Positions 1-5,713 of a stretch of DNA of 5,713 bases are shown piece after piece (the first letter of the stretch is position 1; each line of letters begins with the position of its first letter). The position numbers and the translations under genes were made by a program. The DNA is taken from contig CAZQKL010000119.1 in NCBI GenBank assembly GCA_964593895.1, positions 1-5,713 of the forward strand, given 5' to 3'. The notes beneath the pieces are model-generated. The model was given only the letters and a program-made list of their open reading frames with translations, was not told the DNA's origin and did not search any database. This DNA is from CAZQKL01 sp964593895 [NCBI: uncultured bacterium]. GTDB lineage: Bacteria > DYJV01.

Positions 1-3
1 CTT

Positions 4-32
4 ATCCTACCACATATATCTACACTTGTCAA
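4..32 (-). promoter_or_regulatory. Leftward sigma70-type promoter with extended -10
   Basis: Read on the minus strand, this stretch has a perfect -35 box TTGACA (bases 32-27). After a 17-base spacer comes the -10 box TAGGAT (bases 9-4), which is directly preceded by TGG, an extended -10 motif. An A-rich tract, the complement of the T-run at about 47-54, lies upstream where an UP element would sit. Transcription would begin just outside the left edge, so the gene it drives is not visible. The match to the housekeeping consensus is seen directly; activity is inferred. Confidence 0.6.
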
Positions 33-38
33 TACCTT

Positions 39-70
39 TTGCTTGATTTTTTTTAAGTTTATATCATAAT
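39..70 (+). promoter_or_regulatory. Rightward promoter for the permease-ktrBA operon
   Basis: TTGCTT (39-44) and TATCAT (62-67) are 17 bases apart. An alternative overlapping pairing is TTGATT (43-48) with CATAAT (65-70) at 16 bases. Either would start transcription at about 74-78, zero to five bases before the ATG at 79. No ribosome binding site can fit in such a leader. The boxes are imperfect and the region is very AT-rich, so chance matches are possible. Supporting points are the location directly upstream of the first gene of the group and the in-frame stop at 67-69, which rules out a longer protein. Confidence 0.4.
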
Positions 71-78
71 TTAATTTT

Positions 79-918
79 ATGTTATTAATTTTTTTTGCTT
101 TTTTTACTGGTTTTATTTTAAAAAGAAAAAATTTAGCTATAAAAATTCTTAAAATAAATTTTTATTTCTTACTTCCAATTTTTATTTTTTACGTTTTTTC
201 AAAAATTTTAATTGAAAAAAAAGATATGTTTCTTCCAGGGATAGCAGGAGTAATAATTGTATCAACTTTTGCAATAAGTTTTTTCATTTTTAAAAAAGAA
301 CCACCAAATGATAAAGGAATTTACATAATTTCGCCAATGATTATGAATATTAGTGCTATCTATCCAATAATTTTTTTAAATTTTCATGAAAGTTTAATAA
401 AATATGTTGCTTTATTTGATATTGGAAATGGAATTTTAACTTTAACATTTACATATTTTATTGCCATTTACTATGGTTCAAAAGGAGAAAAATTTAAGTT
501 AAGAAAAATTTTCTCCCCACCTCTTATTGCTTTAATTTTAGGAGTAATTGTAAACCATTTTCAGTTAAATGAATTCCCAAAAATTTTTTATAAAATTATT
601 GAAATAATAAAAATTGTAATTGCAATTTCTATTTATTTTTCTTTAGGTAGCCTTCTTGAAATACAAAAAATTAATAAAAAAATTTTTTATCCTATTATAA
701 TAAGGATTTTATTTGGAGGATTAATAGGAGGGGCTTTAGCTAAAATATTTAATTATCCTTTTAAAATAATTTTGCTCTGTTCAATGGCACCTTGCGGTTT
801 TAATACTTTAACTTTTGCTGTAATAGCAGAATTGAATGTATCTTTAGCTTCTAATATTGTTTCTTTATCATTGATAATTTTTATTTTAATTGCTATAATA
901 ATCTTAAACTTCTTATAA
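79..918 (+). CDS. AEC-family (auxin efflux carrier-like) permease
   Basis: A 279-residue, very hydrophobic inner-membrane protein with about ten predicted membrane segments (near residues 2-13, 27-44, 53-72, 82-101, 107-132, 145-160, 170-196, 201-224, 227-250 and 257-278), matching the two five-helix repeats of the bile/arsenite/AEC fold. Family-like signatures are the TM1-TM2 pattern GFILKRKN followed by FLLPIFIF, the broken helix PMIMNISAIYP (86-96), SPPLIALILGV (146-156), and the C-terminal MAPCGFNTLTFAVIAELNVS (236-255). Known members move malate, other organic anions or, in plants, auxin; the substrate here cannot be read. The ATG at 79 is the only reasonable start because an in-frame TAA lies at 67-69. 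The protein begins directly in TM1, a few residues shorter at the N-terminus than usual (about 300 aa is typical), and no Shine-Dalgarno precedes it. It is followed after two bases by ktrB, so it is probably cotranscribed with the potassium transporter. Confidence 0.87.
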   Translation: MLLIFFAFFTGFILKRKNLAIKILKINFYFLLPIFIFYVFSKILIEKKDMFLPGIAGVIIVSTFAISFFIFKKEPPNDKGIYIISPMIMNISAIYPIIFLNFHESLIKYVALFDIGNGILTLTFTYFIAIYYGSKGEKFKLRKIFSPPLIALILGVIVNHFQLNEFPKIFYKIIEIIKIVIAISIYFSLGSLLEIQKINKKIFYPIIIRILFGGLIGGALAKIFNYPFKIILLCSMAPCGFNTLTFAVIAELNVSLASNIVSLSLIIFILIAIIILNFL

Positions 919-920
919 AA

Positions 921-2186
921 ATGAGCAGAAAATACTTAACTCCTTGGGTTTATTTTTCGTTTACTTTTCTTTTTTTAATAATTACAGGAACAATTCTTCT
1001 ATATTTACAAAGTGGATTATCATTTATTGATTCTCTATTTACATCAACTTCAGCAGTTTGCGTGACAGGTCTTATTGTAGTTGATACTGCAAAACTTAAT
1101 ACAATTAGTCAAATTATTATTTTAATTCTTATTCAACTTGGCGGGCTTGGTATAATGACCTTAACAAGCGGTATAACTGTTTTATTTAGAGGAGCTCTTG
1201 ATCTGGAGAAAAAAGTTCTTCTTAAAAAAGTTACTGATTATTTCTCATTTTATGAAATTGAAAAAATTTTAAAAATAGTTCTTGCATACACATTTTTATG
1301 TGAATTAATTGGAGCAATTATTTTATCAATTTCATTTAAAATTCAAGGATATCCATTAATAAAGGCAATATATTACGGAATATTCCACTCAATTTCAGCT
1401 TTTTGTAATGCTGGTTTTTCAACTTTTTCTAACAGTTTAGTAGGAACAAATTTTCTTACAAAAATTTCAATATCTCTGTTAATTATTTTAGGAGGAATTG
1501 GTTTTTTCGTTGTTTATGATATTCGCTATTCAAAAAGAAAAGTTTTAAGTATTCATTCAAAAATTGTAATTCTCACTACATTACTATTAATTATTGTTGG
1601 CACAATATTAATCTATTTTTTTAATTTTCCCAATATTTCTTTTCTTGACAGTTTTTTTCAGGCTGTTACTCCAAGAACTGCAGGTTTCAACACTGTAAAT
1701 TTAAATGCTTTGAGTATTGACTCTTTAATTATAATATTAATGCTAATGGTTATAGGAGCATCTCCTGGAAGTACTGGAGGAGGGATTAAAACAACAACAT
1801 TTTTTATTATTTTTATTTCATGTTTTAAAGTGATAAAAGGAGAAGAGAATTTGGTTGTTTTTAAAAGAAAAATTTCTAATTTTACAATTTTAAAAAGTTT
1901 TTCTCTTTTTTTCATTTACATTACAATTATTTTGATTTCAACTTTTTTTCTTTTAAATACAAATCAGCACGATTTTTTTAAATGTCTATTTGAAACAACA
2001 AGTGCTCTTGGAACAGTTGGATTATCTCTTGGAATAACACCAACTTTAACAACTTTTGGGAAAATAATAATAATTTTTTGTATGTTTATTGGAAGAATTG
2101 GTCCTGCTTCATTTATAATGATGTTAATGTTAAAAGAAAAAAAATCTGTCGTTGATTATCCTGAAGAAAAAATTATTATAGGTTAA
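921..2186 (+). CDS. ktrB: Potassium uptake channel subunit KtrB (TrkH/KtrB family)
   Basis: A 421-residue membrane protein forming the K+-conducting subunit of a Ktr-type uptake system in the inner membrane. The four tandem M1-P-M2 repeats are visible through their pore loops: SAVCVTGL (44-51), SAFCNAGF (159-166), TPRTAGFNTV (250-259) and SALGTVGL (361-368), each with the single filter glycine (G50, G165, G255, G367) that replaces GYG of true K+ channels. The loop GASPGSTGGGIKTTT (279-293) in the third repeat is the family's intramembrane gate region. R392 in FIGRIGP is the conserved basic residue of the last M2 helix. Length fits KtrB (about 445) better than E. coli TrkH (about 480). Two bases separate it from the permease stop and there is no Shine-Dalgarno, so translation probably depends on reinitiation after the permease. 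ktrA follows at once. Confidence 0.95.
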   Translation: MSRKYLTPWVYFSFTFLFLIITGTILLYLQSGLSFIDSLFTSTSAVCVTGLIVVDTAKLNTISQIIILILIQLGGLGIMTLTSGITVLFRGALDLEKKVLLKKVTDYFSFYEIEKILKIVLAYTFLCELIGAIILSISFKIQGYPLIKAIYYGIFHSISAFCNAGFSTFSNSLVGTNFLTKISISLLIILGGIGFFVVYDIRYSKRKVLSIHSKIVILTTLLLIIVGTILIYFFNFPNISFLDSFFQAVTPRTAGFNTVNLNALSIDSLIIILMLMVIGASPGSTGGGIKTTTFFIIFISCFKVIKGEENLVVFKRKISNFTILKSFSLFFIYITIILISTFFLLNTNQHDFFKCLFETTSALGTVGLSLGITPTLTTFGKIIIIFCMFIGRIGPASFIMMLMLKEKKSVVDYPEEKIIIG

Positions 2187-2187
2187 A

Positions 2188-2195
2188 GGGAGGGG
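2188..2195 (+). promoter_or_regulatory. Strong ribosome binding site of ktrA
   Basis: GGGAGGGG lies directly after the ktrB stop codon and three bases before the ktrA ATG at 2199. Its GGAGG core (2189-2193) ends five bases before the ATG. It is the only strong Shine-Dalgarno among the four gene starts visible in the window, and stands out as a G-rich patch in very AT-rich DNA. It fixes the ktrA start and should allow ktrA to be translated independently of ktrB. Confidence 0.85.
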
Positions 2196-2198
2196 AAA

Positions 2199-2840
2199 AT
2201 GGATATCTGCGTTATAGGTTTAGGAATTTTTGGGCATGAAATTGCGGTTAAATTAGCTGAACTTGGGAATAATGTTCTTGCTGTGGATTTAAATTCATCA
2301 AAAGTTGATGAAATAAAAGATTATGTTACAGAAGCAGTTATGGCTGATGCTACAAATCCTGAAGTTTTAAAAGAATTAAATGTTAAAGATTTTGATTTAA
2401 TAATTCTTGGGATGGGAAGTAAACTTGAAAATTTGATTTTATGTTTAACATATCTTAAAAAATTAGGTTGTAAAAGAATTATCGCAAAAGCAAATTCAAA
2501 AATACAGGCTGAAATTTTGGAAAAAATTGGAGCAGATGAAGTAATTTTACCTGAAAAAGAAATTGCAGAAAAGCTTGCTGAAAGAATTTCTCATCCAAAT
2601 ATAGTTGAGCTACTTGAATTAGATAAAAGATTTAAATTAACTGAGGTTAAAGTTCCACAAAAATTCTTGGGAAAAACAATAAAAGAGCTTGATTTGAGAA
2701 GAAACTATAATATCACTGCACTAATTTTAAAGAGAAAAGGTAAAATTTCATTAATTACAGACCCAAATTTACAATTTGAAAAAGATGATTCAATTGTAAT
2801 AGTTGGGGAAGAAAATACTATTAAGAAGATTTTTTCTTAA
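2199..2840 (+). CDS. ktrA: Potassium uptake regulatory subunit KtrA (RCK protein)
   Basis: A 213-residue soluble protein that would assemble as a cytoplasmic ring on KtrB and gate it in response to bound nucleotide. Residues 1 to about 118 form the RCK_N/TrkA-N Rossmann domain: glycine loop GLGIFG (7-12), acidic D30 at the end of beta2 for the ribose, and MADATNPEVL (48-57). GADEVILPEKEIAEKLAERI (111-130) is the crossover region, with E119 in the conserved PEK segment. Residues about 145-213 form the RCK_C/TrkA_C domain, ending in DDSIVIVGEENTIKKIF; in related proteins this domain can bind cyclic di-AMP, but I cannot tell here. A single RCK unit of this size indicates KtrA rather than the double-length E. 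coli TrkA. The glycine loop has Ile at position 10, where B. subtilis KtrA has Arg16. Its last 20 bases overlap the convergent dehydratase gene. Confidence 0.95.
   Translation: MDICVIGLGIFGHEIAVKLAELGNNVLAVDLNSSKVDEIKDYVTEAVMADATNPEVLKELNVKDFDLIILGMGSKLENLILCLTYLKKLGCKRIIAKANSKIQAEILEKIGADEVILPEKEIAEKLAERISHPNIVELLELDKRFKLTEVKVPQKFLGKTIKELDLRRNYNITALILKRKGKISLITDPNLQFEKDDSIVIVGEENTIKKIFS
2821..2840. repeat. Palindromic overlap of two convergent gene ends
   Basis: The inverted repeat has 7-base arms TTAAGAA (2821-2827) and TTCTTAA (2834-2840) around a six-base loop GATTTT. The right arm ends in the ktrA stop TAA, and the left arm is the complement of the dehydratase stop. Both genes end with Ser-stop (TCT TAA), which creates most of the symmetry. 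The stem is nearly all A-T and the T-run lies in the loop, so it is not a classical intrinsic terminator. It might still act as a weak bidirectional pause, or simply reflect matching codons. Confidence 0.6.
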
Positions 2841-4650
2841 CATTCTCTAAAAAATTTTGTAAAAGAGTTTTCAAAACATCCCTTTTGTTAATATTTTTCT
2901 TCAAATTTTCTATAAATTTTTCAATATCATCAATGCTTACTCTTTCAACTATATTGGCTTTAAAAATTTTTTTATGTGAAGTGTGTATTTGAGATTCGTA
3001 ATTATTGAAAAGCTCTTCTTTTATCTTTTCTCCAGGTCTTATACCTGTAAATTCAATTTTTATATCAACATCTGGAGTAAATCCCTGTAATCTTATTAAA
3101 TTTTTTGCTAAATCAAGAATTTTTACTGGCTTCCCCATGTCAAGAATGAAAACCTCTCCCCCTCTGCCAATAATTGATGCTTGAAAAACAAGTAATACCG
3201 CTTCAGGAATTGTCATAAAGTATCGCTCCATTTCTGGATGAGTAACAGTAACAGGACCTCCTTTTTTAATCTGTTCCAAAAAAATGGGTATTACACTACC
3301 TCTGCTACCTAATACATTTCCAAATCTTACTGAGATAAATTTTGTTTTTTTTAATTCATTAAATGATGAACATATTATTTCTGCAATTCTTTTGGTCATT
3401 CCCATTATATTTTTAGGATTTACAGCTTTATCTGTTGATATGTTTATAAATTCCTCAACATTATTTTTGCAACAGAGTTTTGCAATGTTATATGTGCCTA
3501 TTATGTTTGTTTTTACCGCTTCTTCTGGAAAAAATTCCATTAATGGAACATGTTTATATGCTGCTGAATGAAATACAATGTCTATTTTATGTTCTTTTAA
3601 TACTTCAAAAAATTTTTCTGAATTATTAATGTCACCAACAACTGGTATAAATTTTTTATTTGAAAGTTCAAGATTTAAATTAAAAATATCTGTTTCATCA
3701 ATCTCATAACCTAATATTTTTGCAGGGTTAAACTTTAATAATTTTCTGCAGATTTCACTTCCTATTGAACCCCCTGCACCAGTTACAAGAATATTTTTAC
3801 CTTTAAAAAAATCTTCTATCTTTTCTTCTTCAATTTCAACAACTTCTCTTTTTAATAAAGCCTGAATATTTAAATCTTTAAGTTCTGAGGATTTAAATTC
3901 TCTTTCAGTTAATATTTCAGGGACAATTTTTATATCATCAATACCCTTTTCTTTGGATGTATCAATAATCTCTCTCAAGATATAGTAGGGAAGATTTGGA
4001 ATTGCAATTATTACCGCTTCAATCTTGAGTTCATCAATAATTTTTTTTAACTGTTTTAGCCCGCCATAAACCTTTATTCCATGAATATATGTATTTAATT
4101 TATTTTCATCATCATCAAGAAATCCCACAGGATAATAATCTTTAGAATTTTCATATTTTAATGACCTTACAAGTCGTTCTCCATTATTACCTGCTCCAAT
4201 AATTAAAGTTCTTTTCCCTTTTTTAAAAATTGGAATTACAAGTTCAATAAAAGCTCTTTTACTTATTCGTAAAAATGAGATTAAAAAAATTGAAATAAAA
4301 TAATCAATAAATGGAACAGTTCTCGGAATAAAAATTTTTCTTGAATAATATAGTGCAAAATGGTCAAAAATTATTTCTGCAATTAAAATTATTGTAAATG
4401 CTTTAATAATTGAAAAAAATTCTGTAATACTTACATATCGCCACGAAATTGAATAAAGATTATAATAACTTAAAAGAATTATTTTGAAAAAAACAATAAT
4501 AGGTAGCCAGTAAAATAACTGCTTTTTAAAATTTGGGTCAATTGAAAAGTCAAATCTTAATGAATATGAGAAATAAAAGCTAAAAGATAATAAAATTGCA
4601 TCAAAAATTAGAAAAAAAATTGCTCTTTTAAATTTTGTAATTTTAAACAT
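2821..4650 (-). CDS. Membrane-bound nucleotide-sugar 4,6-dehydratase (PglF/WbpM/CapD type)
   Basis: A complete 609-residue protein. Residues about 10-130 hold four membrane segments. Residues 147-260 form a first Rossmann domain (LIIGAGNNGERL, 149-160; VGFLDDD, 175-181). Residues from about 285 form the catalytic short-chain dehydrogenase domain, with the NAD(P) loop TGAGGSIG (290-297), HSAAYKHVP (361-369) and STDKAVNPKNIMGMTKR (405-421). Met416 stands where ordinary family members have the catalytic Tyr, with D407, K408 and K420 kept. This Met-containing site is typical of the large membrane dehydratases such as WbpM and PglF and unlike the small soluble FlaA1/PseB enzymes. The expected reaction is UDP-GlcNAc to UDP-2-acetamido-2,6-dideoxy-4-ketoglucose at the cytoplasmic face of the membrane. 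RPGEK (538-542) is a conserved C-terminal element. The start ATG overlaps the aminotransferase stop by 8 bases, with only a weak AAGAAG upstream, so translational coupling is likely. The substrate is inferred from family and neighbour. Confidence 0.92.
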   Translation of the reverse strand: MFKITKFKRAIFFLIFDAILLSFSFYFSYSLRFDFSIDPNFKKQLFYWLPIIVFFKIILLSYYNLYSISWRYVSITEFFSIIKAFTIILIAEIIFDHFALYYSRKIFIPRTVPFIDYFISIFLISFLRISKRAFIELVIPIFKKGKRTLIIGAGNNGERLVRSLKYENSKDYYPVGFLDDDENKLNTYIHGIKVYGGLKQLKKIIDELKIEAVIIAIPNLPYYILREIIDTSKEKGIDDIKIVPEILTEREFKSSELKDLNIQALLKREVVEIEEEKIEDFFKGKNILVTGAGGSIGSEICRKLLKFNPAKILGYEIDETDIFNLNLELSNKKFIPVVGDINNSEKFFEVLKEHKIDIVFHSAAYKHVPLMEFFPEEAVKTNIIGTYNIAKLCCKNNVEEFINISTDKAVNPKNIMGMTKRIAEIICSSFNELKKTKFISVRFGNVLGSRGSVIPIFLEQIKKGGPVTVTHPEMERYFMTIPEAVLLVFQASIIGRGGEVFILDMGKPVKILDLAKNLIRLQGFTPDVDIKIEFTGIRPGEKIKEELFNNYESQIHTSHKKIFKANIVERVSIDDIEKFIENLKKNINKRDVLKTLLQNFLENVKKKSS

Positions 4651-5713
4651 TCTTCTTTATAATTTCAATTATTAAATCAATTTCTTCTTCTTTTAACTGT
4701 GTTCCACTTGGAAGACATAATCCTTTTGAAAATAAAAATTCACTAACTCCATTTATTTTTTTGCCAGCAGATTTAAAAACAGGTTGCAAATGCATAGGTT
4801 TCCAGAATCTTCTTGCCTCGATTTTATTTTTTTCAAGGGCTTTTCTTATTTTTTCTGGATTAACTTTTTTAAAATAAACAGCAGTAAGCCATCTATTCCC
4901 TTTTGCGTTTTTCAGCTCAGGCATAAAAACTATTTCTTCACTTTCAAGATTTCTTTTATAATATTGAAAAATCTCTCTTTTTCTTTTAATTCTCTCTTCT
5001 ATAACTTCCATCTGAGCAACTCCGATTGCAGCAAGAACATTACTCATTCTGTAATTATAACCATAAGTTTTATGCTCATAATATGGAAGATTTTCCTTTG
5101 CTTGAGTAGCCAGATATCTTGCTTTTTCTATTAATTCAGCATTATCACTTACAAGCATTCCACCTCCACCTGTGGTAATTATTTTATTTCCATTGAAAGA
5201 GTAAATTCCAAAAATGCCAAAAGTTCCTGTATGTTTTGAATTAAATGTTGCTCCAAGAGATTCAGCTGAATCTTCAATTAGTGGAATTTCAAACTCATTT
5301 GCAATCTCCATAATTTTATCCATTTCTGCAGGTTGTCCATAAATATGAGTTAAAATTATGGCTTTTGGAAATTTTTTCCCCTTTTTTTTTCTTTGAATAA
5401 GTTCATCATAAAGAAGTTCAGGGCTCATATTCCAAGAATTGAAATCACTATCTATAAAAAAAGGAATAGCTTTTTGGTATAGAATTGGAGCAACTGAACC
5501 AATAAAAGTAAAAGTTGATGCAAAAACCTCATCACCTTCTTTAATATCTAACAATCTTAAAGCAAGGTGAATTGCACTTGTTCCATTTACAGCTGCACAA
5601 GCAGATTTTACATTAACAAATTCTTTAACTTTGTTTTCAAAAATCTCAATGAATTCTCCAACAGGTGCTATATAATTTGTTTCTAAAACTTTTTTTAAAT
5701 ATTCTAACTCTTT
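4643..5713 (-). CDS. DegT/DnrJ/EryC1/StrS aminotransferase, PglE-type, N-terminus cut by window edge
   Basis: A PLP-dependent sugar aminotransferase with 356 residues visible. The frame stays open to the right edge and the extra codons encode real family sequence (ETNYIAPVGEF, then AVNGTSAIHLALRLL), so only roughly 10-15 N-terminal residues should be missing. A TTG at 5554-5552 lies inside the ALRLLDIKEGDEV motif and is not the start. Numbering from the edge, GTS (44-46) binds phosphate, the Asp of IEDSAESLGA (D148) contacts the pyridine nitrogen, and Lys177 in SFNGNKIITTGGGGM is the Schiff-base lysine. DSDFNSWNMSPELL, YGYNYRMSNVLAAIG and RFWKPMHLQPVF are, from memory of the family, typical of UDP-4-amino-4,6-dideoxy-GlcNAc transaminases (PglE/WbpE-like). 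It would aminate the 4-keto sugar made by the overlapping downstream dehydratase, with glutamate as likely donor. It is a cytoplasmic enzyme. An alternative is another 4-keto-sugar transaminase of the same family (LegC-like). Confidence 0.92.
   Translation of the reverse strand, partial: KELEYLKKVLETNYIAPVGEFIEIFENKVKEFVNVKSACAAVNGTSAIHLALRLLDIKEGDEVFASTFTFIGSVAPILYQKAIPFFIDSDFNSWNMSPELLYDELIQRKKKGKKFPKAIILTHIYGQPAEMDKIMEIANEFEIPLIEDSAESLGATFNSKHTGTFGIFGIYSFNGNKIITTGGGGMLVSDNAELIEKARYLATQAKENLPYYEHKTYGYNYRMSNVLAAIGVAQMEVIEERIKRKREIFQYYKRNLESEEIVFMPELKNAKGNRWLTAVYFKKVNPEKIRKALEKNKIEARRFWKPMHLQPVFKSAGKKINGVSEFLFSKGLCLPSGTQLKEEEIDLIIEIIKKNV

Noticed and set aside
79-918. Considered whether the short permease is a degraded or truncated gene
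   Set aside because: All ten membrane segments and both conserved half-repeat motifs are present with no frameshift. Only a few N-terminal residues are missing compared with typical family members.
1658-1915. Open frame of 85 codons on the minus strand
   Set aside because: It lies wholly inside ktrB, antisense to the third pore loop and gate region. The protein has no recognisable domain and the frame is explained by the AT-rich codons of ktrB.
2841-2880. Possible terminator hairpin for the ktr operon (CTCT ... AGAG around an A/T-rich loop)
   Set aside because: The stem is only about four bases, the loop is long, and no T-run follows, so it is not a credible intrinsic terminator.
3284-3571. 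Open frame of 95 codons on the plus strand
   Set aside because: It lies wholly inside the catalytic domain of the dehydratase on the opposite strand, has no family resemblance, and has no convincing ribosome site.
4784-5134. Open frame of 116 codons on the plus strand, rich in Phe and Ser
   Set aside because: It is antisense to the conserved C-terminal part of the aminotransferase. The Phe/Ser-rich composition is what the complement of Lys/Glu-rich codons gives.

Overview
This is a strongly AT-rich bacterial window. It holds five protein genes in two convergent groups and has almost no spare DNA. I cannot name the organism from the sequence. The extreme A/T bias, frequent AGA and ATA codons, tight packing, and PglF/PglE-type sugar genes fit an AT-rich bacterium, perhaps an uncultivated lineage. 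That placement is inference. I found no rRNA, tRNA, CRISPR array, insertion sequence or riboswitch.

Left group (+ strand, 79-2840): an AEC-family permease, then a KtrB/TrkH-type potassium channel subunit, then its cytoplasmic KtrA regulator. Gaps are 2 and 12 bases, so one transcript is likely. Bases 1-78 look like a divergent promoter region. A good extended -10 promoter (TTGACA, 17 bases, TAGGAT) reads left out of the window. A weaker promoter reads right and ends almost on the permease ATG, which suggests a leaderless or nearly leaderless message. Only ktrA has a clear Shine-Dalgarno sequence.

Right group (- strand, 5713-2821): a PLP-dependent aminotransferase of the DegT/PglE type, whose N-terminus is cut off by the right edge, followed with an 8-base overlap by a membrane-anchored PglF/WbpM-type nucleotide-sugar 4,6-dehydratase. 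Together they would convert UDP-GlcNAc to the 4-keto-6-deoxy sugar and then to the 4-amino-4,6-dideoxy sugar. These are the first two steps of the bacillosamine-type route to surface glycans or glycoproteins. The rest of the cluster probably lies to the right.

The two groups meet tail to tail. The ktrA and dehydratase coding regions overlap by exactly 20 bases. That overlap is an inverted repeat with each stop codon at the end of one arm. All the gene families are known. The points worth a second look are the divergent promoter/leaderless arrangement, the permease coupled to a potassium uptake system, a changed residue in the KtrA nucleotide loop, and the palindromic overlap. I see no convincing evidence of a wholly new system.
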